DNA from: Ktedonobacter robiniae
GTDB taxonomy: Bacteria > Chloroflexota > Ktedonobacteria > Ktedonobacterales > Ktedonobacteraceae
Direction of reading: 5' to 3'
DNA: 64,000 nt
Assembly: GCF_016587375.1 (NCBI RefSeq)
Contig: NZ_BNJG01000001.1
Coordinates: 186,001-250,000, forward strand
The position numbers and the translations under genes were made by a program. Shown here piece after piece: positions 43,485-53,612 of the stretch (position 1 is its first letter; every line of letters begins with the position of its first letter). Below the pieces are notes generated by a model that was not told where the DNA came from, searched no databases, and was given only the letters and a program-made list of their open reading frames with translations.

Positions 43485-44942
43485 ATGAATCAGGATAACC
43501 GATTTAACGAGCGAGCAACTGGAAGAGATGAACGCATCAGACAACATTCCCCATTTGGTATTGTGCGAGGTCCGCTCTATGGTCATATGGGAGTCAGGGC
43601 AGATGTGTTCATGCCACAGGTTCACCAATTGGGAGCACGCCTGGTCAGGCTCTTTCTTTTCTGGAACCAGATAGAACCTGAGCGAGGGCGCTTCGTCTGG
43701 GATGCCGTTGATGCCTTGCTGGAGCAACTAGGGCCGTCCGATGATGCGTGGATCACGCTCCAATCTAGTTCATCGTGGGCCACGCGGCATGCCACCAATT
43801 TTCAGCCACCCTCCCCGGCGCGTCATCCAGAGGAGTATGATCATTTTGTGCGTACGCTGGTCTCACACTGCAAGGGGCGGGTCCGTTACTGGCAATGCGA
43901 AAATGAGCCGACGAACCCTCTGCTCTGGGAAGGAACAGCGCAAGACTATGTGAACCACCTCAAGGTCTTCTCACGTGCCGTCAAAGAGGTTGATCCAGAG
44001 GCCATGGTGATCCTTGCCGGCGCCGTTGACGCATTTTACCCATCCGCTGACGCTCAGCATCCTGATCTGCAAGCGGAGCAAGACTTCTTTGATTACCTAC
44101 TACGGGAAAGTGCTAGCGACTTCGATGTTTTCGATCTCCATCTCTATGGCGACCTCGATGCCATCACGGCAAACATCAATGCGGTCAGGCAGAAAATGGC
44201 CGCCCTGGGATATCAGAAGCCGATCTTCTGCGGTGAATACAATGGCCCGAGTTTCTTCAATTTTGTGGAGAATCTGCCCATTCTGCAAAACATTTTCACG
44301 AAGATGATGGAAACCCCACAGGGCGAGACCCTGGCACAGGCCACGCAACGAGATGCTATTGCTGAGCTGTATGAGCAGAGGGAGATGTTGCCACCACAGG
44401 CACAGATGTTCATGCAAGGTTGTTCCCCCGAACTGGAACAGAAACGCCATCGTATCAACTGCCGTGAAATCGTCACGCGTTGCATGCTTGCACTTTCAGC
44501 GGGCGTCCAGAAAATGCTCTGCTGGAATCTGGCCAATGAGAACGTTGATCGCGCGAACCTGATGCACCTGCTCTTTGACAAGCATAAGCTGTTCGACTAT
44601 GAGGATGGAATGTTCAAGCAGCCCTATCCAGCGGCAGAGACATATCGCAGAATGACGGATGCGCTTCACGACGTTGAGCACATTCAACGAATCACTATTC
44701 CCGAGCACCCAACTCTCTTCCTGTTTGAAGTCCAGCGGCGGGAGCGAAGTCCCCTGTTTGTCGTCTGGGAGCGGCGCGATACATTCTCAGGCGAAGATGA
44801 ACCCTCCACGCCCTTTACATGGGCATGGTCTGCGCCACAGGCTCAAGCTATTGATGTGTTTGGACAGGAAATACCAACAGAGGTGCGTGACGGTCAGGTG
44901 TATCTCCTCGTCTCACTCACACCTGTGTTTCTCACACAATAG
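43485..44942 (+). CDS. Glycoside hydrolase, TIM-barrel clan A (GH39/GH5-like)
   Basis: About 485 aa, no signal peptide. The (beta/alpha)8 pattern has QLGARLVRLFLFWNQIEPER at strand 2, WQCENEPTNP at strand 4 (acid/base Glu) and KPIFCGEYNGP at strand 7 (nucleophile Glu), as in clan GH-A. A C-terminal beta region follows. It probably acts on oligosaccharides inside the cell, with no predicted specificity. ATG 43485 has GGAAGGAAG upstream. It follows the LuxR gene by 140 bp. Confidence 0.78.
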   Translation: MNQDNRFNERATGRDERIRQHSPFGIVRGPLYGHMGVRADVFMPQVHQLGARLVRLFLFWNQIEPERGRFVWDAVDALLEQLGPSDDAWITLQSSSSWATRHATNFQPPSPARHPEEYDHFVRTLVSHCKGRVRYWQCENEPTNPLLWEGTAQDYVNHLKVFSRAVKEVDPEAMVILAGAVDAFYPSADAQHPDLQAEQDFFDYLLRESASDFDVFDLHLYGDLDAITANINAVRQKMAALGYQKPIFCGEYNGPSFFNFVENLPILQNIFTKMMETPQGETLAQATQRDAIAELYEQREMLPPQAQMFMQGCSPELEQKRHRINCREIVTRCMLALSAGVQKMLCWNLANENVDRANLMHLLFDKHKLFDYEDGMFKQPYPAAETYRRMTDALHDVEHIQRITIPEHPTLFLFEVQRRERSPLFVVWERRDTFSGEDEPSTPFTWAWSAPQAQAIDVFGQEIPTEVRDGQVYLLVSLTPVFLTQ

Positions 44943-45363
44943 CCACAAGTATACCTCAAAAGGAATATTCCCTTTGGGGACTTACCAAGAGAAAGGGGAG
45001 ACCTTCTTAGACGAGCAGGAACGTCAAGGGGCCGAGAAACGGTTGGTCCGTCAACTGAGCCGTTTGGGGTATCACGTTGAGCTTCAGCCACTAGCTCAGG
45101 TGGGATAATCTCTTACTGAGCCGCTGGAGGGACTTTTCAGAAGAGATACGCAACGAGTTAAGCTCAAGGAAAAAGCCCACGGGATACGCAACTCACCCGC
45201 TTAAAATTGATCAAGCATAAAGTGTAGCCGCGCCAATTTTAATATGCTCCGCTTATGCGTCATGAACTTGACCGCGGCTACCTTACGTCTCTGAAAGGAT
45301 CTTCAGTCTGGTCCATTTGGCTTCTTTTGCTTCTCTTCTTACATTCTCAGCAAAGGTGTGTGC
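44943..45363. other. Intergenic with possible transposase tail
   Basis: The plus frame ending at TAA 45108 reads KGIFPLGTYQEKGETFLDEQ and AEKRLVRQLSRLGYHVELQP, which recalls C-terminal ends of transposases, but there is no upstream part. A GCCGCG/CGCGGC pair near 45226 and 45279 is also seen. Nothing firm. Confidence 0.3.
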
Positions 45364-45654
45364 TTAGAGCGTCGAATCGAGCATATAAACCTCAGGTGGT
45401 TTGGTTTCCCACTCCCGAGAAGAGCTATTTTGCCGAGCGCTCTGCAAGATGGGCAGGGCTACCTGGAAAGCCTCCCGAGATTCCCAGATGGAGATGCCCA
45501 TGAGCGTTCCTTTTTCGGGATCCTTGAAAGGATAGGGAGCCTGAAAAAGATTTCCTGGTTGCTTCTTCATCAGCTCGCCAAATTCGTGCATACTCTGAAC
45601 CAGCAGCTCTTCCTTTTCAGGTTGCGGATAATGAATGGAATAGAAGATAAACAT
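45364..45654 (-). CDS. Antibiotic biosynthesis monooxygenase (ABM)-like domain protein
   Basis: 96 aa, a single dimeric alpha-beta barrel domain: FIFYSIHYPQPEKEELLVQS, MHEFGELMKKQPGNLFQAPY, GTLMGISIWESREAFQVAL. ABM proteins include heme- and cofactor-free quinol monooxygenases, and many small ones are of unknown role. AGGAG lies 9 nt before the ATG. It is monocistronic between two gene-poor gaps. Confidence 0.82.
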   Translation of the reverse strand: MFIFYSIHYPQPEKEELLVQSMHEFGELMKKQPGNLFQAPYPFKDPEKGTLMGISIWESREAFQVALPILQSARQNSSSREWETKPPEVYMLDSTL

Positions 45655-45874
45655 GGTTGGAAATCTCCTCTCTCGTATCGAGTTCTGCTGCCTGCGGCAC
45701 CGTCACCCTCCAGTTGTTCTCTTTAAGCGCAATCGTTGAGCTTTATCAATAAGGGTAGGCCCTCCTTATCATTAAAATTGCGTTTGAGCCCTTCATCAGC
45801 AAAATACAATAGCTGATGACGGCTTACACGCGCTCCGTGTCACGCTTGATAATATCCCTGGCTCAGCAGTGGGA

Positions 45875-46134
45875 TCACTTGACAAGAGCTGTAAGGGCAT
45901 CCTGCATCATTTGGCTGAGCAAAGCATAAAGAACACCTCCCGCTGTACCAGTAGTCAAAAGTGCTCCTAAAAAATGCCCAGGGAGGAAATATAGGCACGC
46001 AATCCTGGAGTTTTTTGCCATTTCGACCTATTTCCCCCTGTATACAGCTCCAAAATTCTGGTATGGAGCAAATATTGTCCAATCACATAGGGAATCTCGC
46101 AAAATACCAGTGTGGCAAAGAGAAGACTTGCCAT
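45875..46134 (-). pseudogene. Small membrane protein, frameshifted at T6
   Basis: ATG 46134 starts MASLLFATLVFCEIPYVIGQ, then LLHTRILELYTGGNRSKWQK and AYISSLGIF-stop. One more T in the run at 45969-45974 would continue LGALLTTGTAGGVLYALLSQ and MMQDALTALVK to TGA at 45875. The restored product has 86 aa with two membrane helices. It begins 9 bp after the Lrp gene on the same strand, so it belongs to that operon. It may be intact in the real genome. Confidence 0.45.
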
Positions 46135-46142
46135 CAACCATT

Positions 46143-46625
46143 TCACCTTTTCCCTTGTTCAAGCATCTTCTGCGTGATAACGTGCTGCTTTTCGGGCTGA
46201 GAGAACGTAATCGAGGTTGAAGGCTGGCCATAGATGGCAAGTTGGTCAAGGATGCTATCCAGGTGATCGATCGAGGTTGCAGCTACTTTGACTAATACCT
46301 GATCATTGCCAGCCATGCGATAGCACTCAAGCACCTCTGGGAGTTCACTGACAGCGGAGGCGATGTTCCGACAGTGAAGTCCCGCCGCTGGCACTAAACG
46401 AACCATCGCTACAAGTGGTAAACCGAGCTGAGCGAGGTCTACCTCAGTATGATAGCCCCTAATAATTCCCTGTTCCTCCATCTTACGCATTCGCTCAGCT
46501 ACGGCGGGCGCAGTGAGTCCCACCCGTTGCCCTAGCTCGCTATAGGAGAGGCGTGCGTTCTGTTGCAACGCTTCAAGCAGTTGCCAGTTTGTCTCATCAA
46601 GAGGCTTTTTGGTTTCCAAAGCCAT
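46143..46625 (-). CDS. Lrp/AsnC family transcriptional regulator
   Basis: 160 aa. The AsnC-type winged helix (WQLLEALQQNARLSYSELGQ, RVGLTAPAVAERMRKMEEQG, IIRGYHTEVD) is followed by a RAM ligand-binding domain (LVAMVRLVPAAGLHCRNIAS, VLECYRMAGNDQVLVKVAAT). It binds an amino acid or similar effector as an octamer. It is divergent to the PhzF-like gene, with 342 bp between, and probably regulates it. Confidence 0.92.
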   Translation of the reverse strand: MALETKKPLDETNWQLLEALQQNARLSYSELGQRVGLTAPAVAERMRKMEEQGIIRGYHTEVDLAQLGLPLVAMVRLVPAAGLHCRNIASAVSELPEVLECYRMAGNDQVLVKVAATSIDHLDSILDQLAIYGQPSTSITFSQPEKQHVITQKMLEQGKR

Positions 46626-46967
46626 TATTCGCTTTTCCTTTGGTATCTGAAGTTTTCTGGGAATATTACTTTCATTTTTTTCTCCACTTTACCACAAAAT
46701 GATGCTACACTGGAAACACAGAGCGAGCAGATCAGGAAAGCCATTGTGAGCATTATTTTGCGCATGAGTGCCTTCCTTTTGCTATCCCACTTCTACCTTT
46801 TGTTCCTCTCAGAGATGGAAGACGGGTACGTGCGCCTGCTGGATGGGCGTTCGGATGCACAGCAATCGTCACGAGATCTTGTGCATTCCCGATGATAAAA
46901 AATAAGGTCAACAGCATGTTATCACCGCATGAAATGAGCCATCGTAAGACAAGAGAAGGAGAAACCA

Positions 46968-47885
46968 ATGAGAGAACAGCACATTCGTTTCTACATAGTT
47001 GATGTCTTTGCACAGGAGCCACTGAACGGTAATCCACTCGCGCTGGTGGTGAATGCACAGGACCTGAGTCAGGAAACCATGCAGCGGATCGCGCGCGAAT
47101 TTAACCAGTCGGAGACCACCTTTCTGCTCCCTCCGATCAGGCAGGAAGCCAATTGGCGTCTACGTTCATTCACCCCAGTAGGAATAGAGGTCGGAGGTGC
47201 TGGTCATAATGCGCTTGGGGCCTGGTGGTGGTTGGCCGAAGCAGGACAACTGGAGCTGTCTGGGCCTCAGACCACCTTTCAACAGGAGATAGGGGAACAG
47301 GTCCTAGCAGTGGAAGTATTGGCGGAAAAGAGAAGAGAGGGTGCACTGTGGGAACCGACCACCATCGGGATGAGACAGACAGCACCATCATTTGGAGATA
47401 CCCATAAAAATCCAGTGGAGTTGGCAGCAGCGCTTGGTCTGGAGGTAGCCGATCTGGCTGTAGAGGGTTTACCGGCGCAAGTTGTTTCCACGGGGGCAGC
47501 ACATCTACTTGTTCCAGTACAGAACCGTGAAGCAATAAGGCGTGCTCAACCAGATGCGAAACGTCTGTATCAACATCTTCACTCAGTTGGTGGTCAAGGC
47601 TGCTATCTGTTTAGCCTGGACCCAGTCGATCCGGATGCCGCTGCTCATACACGCTTCTTCAATCCCACGGAGGGGATTGTCGAAGATCCAGCCACGGGAA
47701 CTGCGGCCGGCCCACTCGCATGCTACCTGGCAAAGTATGGTCAGATCAGCTCTTCGGGAACAGTGACGATTGAGCAGGGATATGAGTTGATGCGGCCAAG
47801 CCGTATTGAGATACGCTTGCATGGCGATGAGGTGCGCATCTTTGGCGCTGGCGTGACGGTGGCTGAAGGTGTGCTACGGCTCTAA
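46968..47885 (+). CDS. PhzF family isomerase/epimerase
   Basis: 305 aa, two-domain diaminopimelate-epimerase-like fold. Conserved: FYIVDVFAQEPLNGNPLALV, the catalytic Glu in EFNQSETTFLLPP, LRSFTPVGIEVGGAGHNALG, and GIVEDPATGTAAGPLACYLA. In phenazine producers PhzF isomerises DHHA; most genomic copies have unknown substrates. No other phz genes are near. GAAGGAG precedes the ATG. Confidence 0.92.
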   Translation: MREQHIRFYIVDVFAQEPLNGNPLALVVNAQDLSQETMQRIAREFNQSETTFLLPPIRQEANWRLRSFTPVGIEVGGAGHNALGAWWWLAEAGQLELSGPQTTFQQEIGEQVLAVEVLAEKRREGALWEPTTIGMRQTAPSFGDTHKNPVELAAALGLEVADLAVEGLPAQVVSTGAAHLLVPVQNREAIRRAQPDAKRLYQHLHSVGGQGCYLFSLDPVDPDAAAHTRFFNPTEGIVEDPATGTAAGPLACYLAKYGQISSSGTVTIEQGYELMRPSRIEIRLHGDEVRIFGAGVTVAEGVLRL

Positions 47886-48147
47886 GCTCTCATGCCACTT
47901 GGTACGGTCCAACACCAGTATGATGTACCTATCTGGACCAGCGCTAATAGCTTACGCAAAGCGCTTTCTTAGGAGGGCTTGAGCTATGAAATGGCCAGTG
48001 GTAAGCGACTGTGAGATAAGTGAACGTGCTGCATGCAACCTAGCGATGAAGGTGCAATTGAGACACGTTTCAGCTTTTCTTCAGGAACATATTGTACTCT
48101 CTTGAGAGAAAGTACTGAAAAAGTGTTTTCCGTAGAAGAGGTGAGTC

Positions 48148-49503
48148 GTGGGTACGCCTGAAGATGAGCAAACCATAAACGATACTGAAGTCGAAATGAC
48201 CGATTTGGACCCACCAGGCACAGTTCACAAGGTATTGGGCATACGAGTCATTCAGGGTCAACGTCTTTCATTCCAGACACGCTGGCTCCCGCTCCTGCTG
48301 ACTATCGTGGGAGGATTTGTCTTTCTTTTTCTCTGGCTTCCGAATATACCTCAAGGGGCCAAAGATACCCATCCAGTGGGAACTCCGGTGGTGGCTCACC
48401 CAACGTTTGTGCCAAAGTCTCTCACTCTGCTGGATGGGGTGATCTATATCACAACAGCGGACGAGAATATACACGCGTTGCGCACCAGCGATGGTTCTCT
48501 GCTCTGGCGCCACCCAGAGCTCGTTGATGCCTATCCGGTAGCCAGCACCAATGGGGTTGTGTTCCTATTAGAACCACAAAGCGGAATGGTCGATGCGCTG
48601 CGAATCAGTGATGGAACCGTGCTCTGGCAAAGGAGAGGGCTTGGCTGGCATGGCGTCGAAAACGGGCTCGTTTATGTAAGCGAAGAGACGACGGTAAAAG
48701 CCCTGCGCGCCAGCGATGGCACAGTCATCTGGCAACGGAAAGTCGCCAGGCAAGGACTTTGGGTCGCAAACGGCGTCGTCTATGCGCTACCAGATTTCGG
48801 CGGCGTGGGCGCATTCCGCGCTACGGACGGCTCCCCACTCTGGTACCACAAAATCGACGGCCTTATCCTCGGAGTAGACAATCATATGGTTTACCTGGAC
48901 TTATGGGATCATAGTGTTGCAGCCCTGCGCACCAGCGATGGCTCCTTCCTCTGGAACCAGAAGGCCGTACAAGCAGATACCCTTTCCTCGATCAAAAACG
49001 AAGTACTCTATTTCCTGACCCCTGGTGGTGAGTTAGACGCGCTGCGCACCAGTGATGGCTCCTTCCTCTGGCACAAACACCTACCCGCAGTCAACCTTGC
49101 GGGCGCGTATGTGTACGCTGACGACCAGGTCGTTGCCCTCTGTTTCCAAAATGGTGCGAGAGACTTTCTGCGCGCCAGTGATGGCTCTTTGCTCTGGCAC
49201 GCTCCCAATACAGCCAGTGGAAGCGCTTTCGGATTAGAGGCAGACCATGGTCTCACCTACTTTAACACATCAGATGGGGGAGTGGACGCCCGCCGCGTGA
49301 CTGATGGCATGCTGCTCTGGCACCGTCGCGTCAAAGGGAACGTCATGCTGATAGAAAAGGGCATCATCTACTTCACTACTGATGACAGGAGCATTCATGC
49401 CATGCGCGGCAGCGATGGCACGCTGCTCTGGCATCGTGTCTTGAGCATCTCCGGGCTCACCATCAACGAAACCGCCGAGCATGACCAAGCTATCACACGT
49501 TGA
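48148..49503 (+). CDS. Membrane-anchored PQQ-like beta-propeller protein
   Basis: 451 aa. Residues about 47-67 form one membrane helix (WLPLLLTIVGGFVFLFLWLP), so the N-terminus is cytoplasmic and the propeller outside. About nine repeats of roughly 40 residues share the core ALRxSDGSLLWxR, as in PQQ/quinoprotein-like propellers. It could bind proteins or cofactors; no enzyme motif is seen. It starts with GTG after GAAGAGGTGA. No partner genes are adjacent. Confidence 0.75.
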   Translation: MGTPEDEQTINDTEVEMTDLDPPGTVHKVLGIRVIQGQRLSFQTRWLPLLLTIVGGFVFLFLWLPNIPQGAKDTHPVGTPVVAHPTFVPKSLTLLDGVIYITTADENIHALRTSDGSLLWRHPELVDAYPVASTNGVVFLLEPQSGMVDALRISDGTVLWQRRGLGWHGVENGLVYVSEETTVKALRASDGTVIWQRKVARQGLWVANGVVYALPDFGGVGAFRATDGSPLWYHKIDGLILGVDNHMVYLDLWDHSVAALRTSDGSFLWNQKAVQADTLSSIKNEVLYFLTPGGELDALRTSDGSFLWHKHLPAVNLAGAYVYADDQVVALCFQNGARDFLRASDGSLLWHAPNTASGSAFGLEADHGLTYFNTSDGGVDARRVTDGMLLWHRRVKGNVMLIEKGIIYFTTDDRSIHAMRGSDGTLLWHRVLSISGLTINETAEHDQAITR

Positions 49504-49673
49504 TAGACATGGACTACCAGTTCTTGAGGGATGATCGGTAGTACCCGTGCCGAGGGGCATTTGGCGTTTATTACCATCGCCAATGGATCTATGTGGGAAA
49601 TAGCGACAGCTATGTGTACACCTTTTGGCAGACATGTAAAGATCGCGGAGATAATCGTACAAAAAGCACAGCC
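49504..49673 (+). pseudogene. Detached propeller tail
   Basis: In a frame other than the propeller gene, GVYYHRQWIYVGNSDSYVYTFW resembles a closing propeller strand. It probably belonged to this or a sister gene before a frameshift. Confidence 0.35.
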
Positions 49674-50876
49674 TTACGGTCGCGCTGCGGTGCCATCTGG
49701 TGTGCGCGCCAGGGTCCACTGTGGTGGCCCATCTGAACAAGGATAACGCGCGGCCAGTTGCTCATCGATAGCAATACCCAGTCCTGGCCGCTCGTTGGGA
49801 TACATGTAGCCGTTTCGCACTTCCGGGCACCCTGGAAAGACCTCGCGCACAGTTTCACTGAAGCCGCTCCACTCCTGTACGCCGAAGTTATGGCAACTTA
49901 GATCCAGGTGCAGGTTCGCCGCATGCCCAACCGGCGAAGTATCGCCTGGTCCATGCCACGCGGTACGCACGGCAAAGGCTTCACACAAGGTTGCCAATTT
50001 CCTGGCCGGTGTTAGTCCACCGACCTGGCTTACATGCACGCGGATGAAATCGATCAGGCGCCGGGTAATCAGTGGCATCCACTCGTGCTGGTTGTTAAAC
50101 AATTCGCCCATCGCGATGGGCGTGGCGCACTGTTGCCGCAGCATCTCAAGCCAGCCGCCCTGCTCCGGTGGCAGGGGATCTTCAAGAAAGAACAATTCGT
50201 ATGGCTCTAGCTTCTTCGCCAGGTGTAGGGCCTCAATGGGCGCCAGGCGTTCGTGAATATCATGCAACAATTCTGCCTGGAAGCCAATGTGTGCGCGTAT
50301 ATACTCAAAGAGCGGCGGTATGCTGCGCGCATAAGCGGCCGGGTCATAGTATGTCCCTGGCTGTGCCTCCTCCGGCAACTGGTTGAGCGATGTCTTACCC
50401 CCATAGCCTCCCATCTGACAGCGTATGTAGTGATACCCCTGCTCCATCAATGCCTGGACGCGCTCTAGCACTTGCGCCTCGTTTTTCCCATCTGCATGCC
50501 GGTAGACCGCTGCGGCTTCGCGGCACTTTCCTCCTAGTAGTTGGTAGATGGGCATACCGGCAAGCTTCCCTTTGATGTCCCACAGGGCAATATCCACACC
50601 TGAGATGGCATTGTTGAGCACTGGTCCATTGCGCCAGTAGGAATTAACCCACATCGTTTGCCACAGGTCTTCAATCCTGTGGACATCCTTTCCCAGCAAG
50701 AATGGCCTTAGATACTCCTCCACGGCACTTCGCACAGCCAGGGGACGTTGCGTAAAGGTCGCGCAGCCCAGGCCATAGAGTTCCGGCTCAGTGGTCTCGA
50801 TCTTGACGATCACCAGCCGATTTGCGCCATCTGGCATCGTTAAAATAGTTCGAACATCCCTGATGGCCAACATCAT
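49674..50876 (-). CDS. Enolase-superfamily dehydratase (mannonate dehydratase/RspA-like)
   Basis: About 400 aa. N-terminal capping domain plus modified TIM barrel with metal ligands: Asp in FQAELLHDIHERL, Glu in LFFLEDPLPPE and Glu in IAMGELFNNQ. The HGPGDTSPVGHAANLHLDLS block and VQEWSGF are typical of the ManD subgroup, which dehydrates D-mannonate or D-gluconate, or has very weak activity (RspA). GGAGGG precedes ATG 50876. It is last in the sugar ABC operon, 72 bp after the permease gene, so it probably processes the imported sugar acid. Confidence 0.88.
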   Translation of the reverse strand: MMLAIRDVRTILTMPDGANRLVIVKIETTEPELYGLGCATFTQRPLAVRSAVEEYLRPFLLGKDVHRIEDLWQTMWVNSYWRNGPVLNNAISGVDIALWDIKGKLAGMPIYQLLGGKCREAAAVYRHADGKNEAQVLERVQALMEQGYHYIRCQMGGYGGKTSLNQLPEEAQPGTYYDPAAYARSIPPLFEYIRAHIGFQAELLHDIHERLAPIEALHLAKKLEPYELFFLEDPLPPEQGGWLEMLRQQCATPIAMGELFNNQHEWMPLITRRLIDFIRVHVSQVGGLTPARKLATLCEAFAVRTAWHGPGDTSPVGHAANLHLDLSCHNFGVQEWSGFSETVREVFPGCPEVRNGYMYPNERPGLGIAIDEQLAARYPCSDGPPQWTLARTPDGTAARP

Positions 50877-50948
50877 CAATACCCTCCTCGGTCATAATTA
50901 TTCCGAACGCCTCGACGCCAGATTTCGCTCGGGGAGCTCTCAGAAACA

Positions 50949-51986
50949 TTATGCGCTCTCGGTACCGATCAAGCGGGCAATACCCAGTGCAATTAAGATA
51001 ATAAGCCCATTGGCCGCATCTATCCAGAAGGTCTGGATTTGCGAAAGAATGAGGATGTTCGTGACCAGCGCCAATAAGATGACACCCGTGAGGGCTCCCA
51101 CAATACGTCCTCGACCCCCATCCAAGGAGATACCACCGATCACAGCGGCCGCAAAGACCGAGAAAATGAGATTGTTACCCTGGTTGGCGGTTACCGCCAC
51201 TACCTGCCCCGCTGTCATCAGTCCGGCCAGCGCAGCCAGGAGGCTCCCAACAATAAACACTCCTATGCGGATACGGTCTACCTGGATCCCAGCAGCTCGT
51301 GCCGCTTCCGTGTTCCCTCCGATGGCATAGATAGCGCGTCCAATCCGATGATACCTCAGAAAGAGTGCCGAGACCAGGAAGATCGCGCCAGTAATCCACA
51401 CCGAGACCGGAATCCCTAGAACGTATTCCGACCCCAAATAGATATATGCAGCGGGCAAGCGATAGATGGTGCGTCCACCCACAATACCAACCTGGATACC
51501 TGCCAGGAGGATCAGCATGGCCAGGGTAAAGATAAAGGCATTGAATCCCAGCTTGATCACCAGGATACCATTAAGAGTTCCGATCACCAGACCTATGAGC
51601 AGAACAATGGCGATCCCAAGCAAGGGAGGCCAGTTGGTACCCAGGCCCTGGCTATCCTTTGAGACAATCAGCCATGCTCCTACCATTGGTGCCAGGCCAT
51701 ACGTTGATTGCAGAGACAAATCAAACTTGCCGGTGAGCAAGATGAGGGTCTCGGCCACCACAACGGCACCTAAAGCCGCCGATTGCTGCGCAACGTTGAT
51801 GAAGTTATCCGCAGTCAGGAACGCGGGATTGACAAAGGCGCCCACGATCACGATCAAAATAATGATCGGAAGCAGGGCCAGTTCTCGGATCCAGCTGGTA
51901 GCCATGGAGCGCCCACGACGCAGAAGCGTCCCATCAGTAGGCTGTTGCAATGGTTTGACCTCGTGTTCGACCATTGACTTTCTCAT
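50949..51986 (-). CDS. Sugar ABC transporter permease (RbsC/XylH-like)
   Basis: 345 aa, about 9-10 hydrophobic helices, with the family loops SLDGGRGRIVGALTGVILLA and TLNGILVIKLGFNAFIFTLA. It forms the membrane channel of a CUT2-type importer. Its ATG overlaps the stop of the ATPase gene (ATGA), showing tight coupling. Confidence 0.92.
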   Translation of the reverse strand: MRKSMVEHEVKPLQQPTDGTLLRRGRSMATSWIRELALLPIIILIVIVGAFVNPAFLTADNFINVAQQSAALGAVVVAETLILLTGKFDLSLQSTYGLAPMVGAWLIVSKDSQGLGTNWPPLLGIAIVLLIGLVIGTLNGILVIKLGFNAFIFTLAMLILLAGIQVGIVGGRTIYRLPAAYIYLGSEYVLGIPVSVWITGAIFLVSALFLRYHRIGRAIYAIGGNTEAARAAGIQVDRIRIGVFIVGSLLAALAGLMTAGQVVAVTANQGNNLIFSVFAAAVIGGISLDGGRGRIVGALTGVILLALVTNILILSQIQTFWIDAANGLIILIALGIARLIGTESA

Positions 51987-53569
51987 GACAATTCCTCTCC
52001 GTTCGTTTCGGTATACCCTTGTGCGGAGGCCGGCTCAAGCCCCTCAATTGCAGTAATGAGCACATGGCGGTCCCAGGGCGGCTGGTACTCCTTGACCAGT
52101 CTCCCTTTGACCATAACTAGCAAGCGTGTGCAGATGCGCAGGTCATCCAGATCGTCAGAGACGAGTAAGACAGCCGTCCCATGCACGCGGGCAGCATCGA
52201 TTACATTGAGAAGCGCCTCCTTAGCGGCGACATCCACCCCGACCGTAGGCGTCACGACCACCAGGACCTCGGGCTGCCGGGCCAGTGCTCGCCCAACCAC
52301 TACCTTCTGCTGATTTCCTCCACTCAACTGCCCAACTGGCTGATCGAGGCCGCTAGCGACGATCCCCAGTTGTTTGACCAGGCGTCTGGCAACCGTTTGG
52401 CTGCTGGAACGCGAAACGATGCCCCCCTTTGCGACACGATCCAGAATGCATAATGTCAGGTTCTCTTCAACACCAAGATACGGCACGAACCCGCGTGCAT
52501 GCCGATCCTCAGGCACATAGGCAATCCCCTGTCGCAAGGTAGCGTCTACTCTGCCCGCCTGAATCGGCTTGCCATTGAGCTTAATTTCTCCCGAGGCTGG
52601 TTTTCTCAGACCAACGACAGCGTCCGCGACAGTCGTCGTACCAGAACCCTGTAAACCGACCAGGCCAACACACTCCCCCTCTCCCACCGTAAAACTTACA
52701 TCCTGCACAGGGCCCAGGGTGGCGGGGATATGCAGGTGCGAGATCTCGAGCCGTGGGCGTGGGGAAGCGACGACCTGGCTCGCGACTGCGCTGTTTGTTT
52801 CCTGTTGCGGCGCAGCTCCAACCATCGCCTCGACAAGTTGCTCCTGCCCGATCTCCTCAACCTGCCTGTTCAACACACGCACACCGTCGCGCAAGACGGT
52901 GACCTGGTCGCACACCTCATAGATCTCCTCCAGGTGGTGCGAGATAAAGAGGATAGCGACGCCGCTCTCCTTAAGGCGACGGATCCTTTCAAAGAGTCGT
53001 TCAATCGCGACCTTCTCCAGCGACGCCGTGGGTTCATCAAGAATGAGAAAACGCGTTCCCACCGAAAGGGCACGCGCAATCTCAACGATCTGCCGCTGCT
53101 CAACGGTCAGGTCATGCGCGCGACGGTTGATATCCAGATCGAAGCCCCAGTCGAGCATGACCTGCCGTGCCCGTGAACGCATGGTACGCCAGTTGACGAT
53201 CCCTCGGTACTTGCTGGTCACACGATTAAGAAAAATATTTTCGGCGACGGTCAGGTTGGGAACGACCATCGATTTCTGGTACACACAGGCCACCAGGTGC
53301 TGCCAGGCGGCGCGATCCACCAAAGGTGGCGCGACTTCACCTCCGATTCGAACGACGCCGCGGTCGGGGTACGTCATACCGGTAAGGATGGCAACCAGGG
53401 TGGATTTCCCGGCCCCGTTACGCCCAACCAATCCGTGGCACTCGCCGGCCCTGACCTCAAGTGAGATATCACGAAGGGCCTGGGTTTCACCAAAGGCTTT
53501 CCAGACGCCCTGTGCTACCCCCACAGAGGGCTGGGCGGGGCCCAGCCCTCCATTCACAGCTTCTCTCAC
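51983..53569 (-). CDS. Sugar ABC transporter ATP-binding protein (RbsA/MglA-like)
   Basis: 528 aa with two ABC domains, as in CUT2 importers. The first is complete: Walker A GLVGRNGAGKST, the LTVEQRQIVEIARAL signature region, Walker B FLILDEPTASLE. The second has the usual degenerate P-loop GLVGLQGSGTTT and an LSGGNQQKVVVGRAL signature, with VVVTPTVGVDV replacing a normal Walker B, common for the second half. GTG 53569 follows AGGAGG. Confidence 0.93.
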   Translation of the reverse strand: MREAVNGGLGPAQPSVGVAQGVWKAFGETQALRDISLEVRAGECHGLVGRNGAGKSTLVAILTGMTYPDRGVVRIGGEVAPPLVDRAAWQHLVACVYQKSMVVPNLTVAENIFLNRVTSKYRGIVNWRTMRSRARQVMLDWGFDLDINRRAHDLTVEQRQIVEIARALSVGTRFLILDEPTASLEKVAIERLFERIRRLKESGVAILFISHHLEEIYEVCDQVTVLRDGVRVLNRQVEEIGQEQLVEAMVGAAPQQETNSAVASQVVASPRPRLEISHLHIPATLGPVQDVSFTVGEGECVGLVGLQGSGTTTVADAVVGLRKPASGEIKLNGKPIQAGRVDATLRQGIAYVPEDRHARGFVPYLGVEENLTLCILDRVAKGGIVSRSSSQTVARRLVKQLGIVASGLDQPVGQLSGGNQQKVVVGRALARQPEVLVVVTPTVGVDVAAKEALLNVIDAARVHGTAVLLVSDDLDDLRICTRLLVMVKGRLVKEYQPPWDRHVLITAIEGLEPASAQGYTETNGEELS

Positions 53570-53612
53570 GATTCCTCCTATGTCAGGATCTCTCCGCTTT
53601 CAGGCTCTTCCC

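Noticed and set aside
44943..45108. Transposase gene after the glycoside hydrolase
   Set aside because: Only about 50 codons of a tail-like sequence, no catalytic motif and no ends; listed as uncertain debris.
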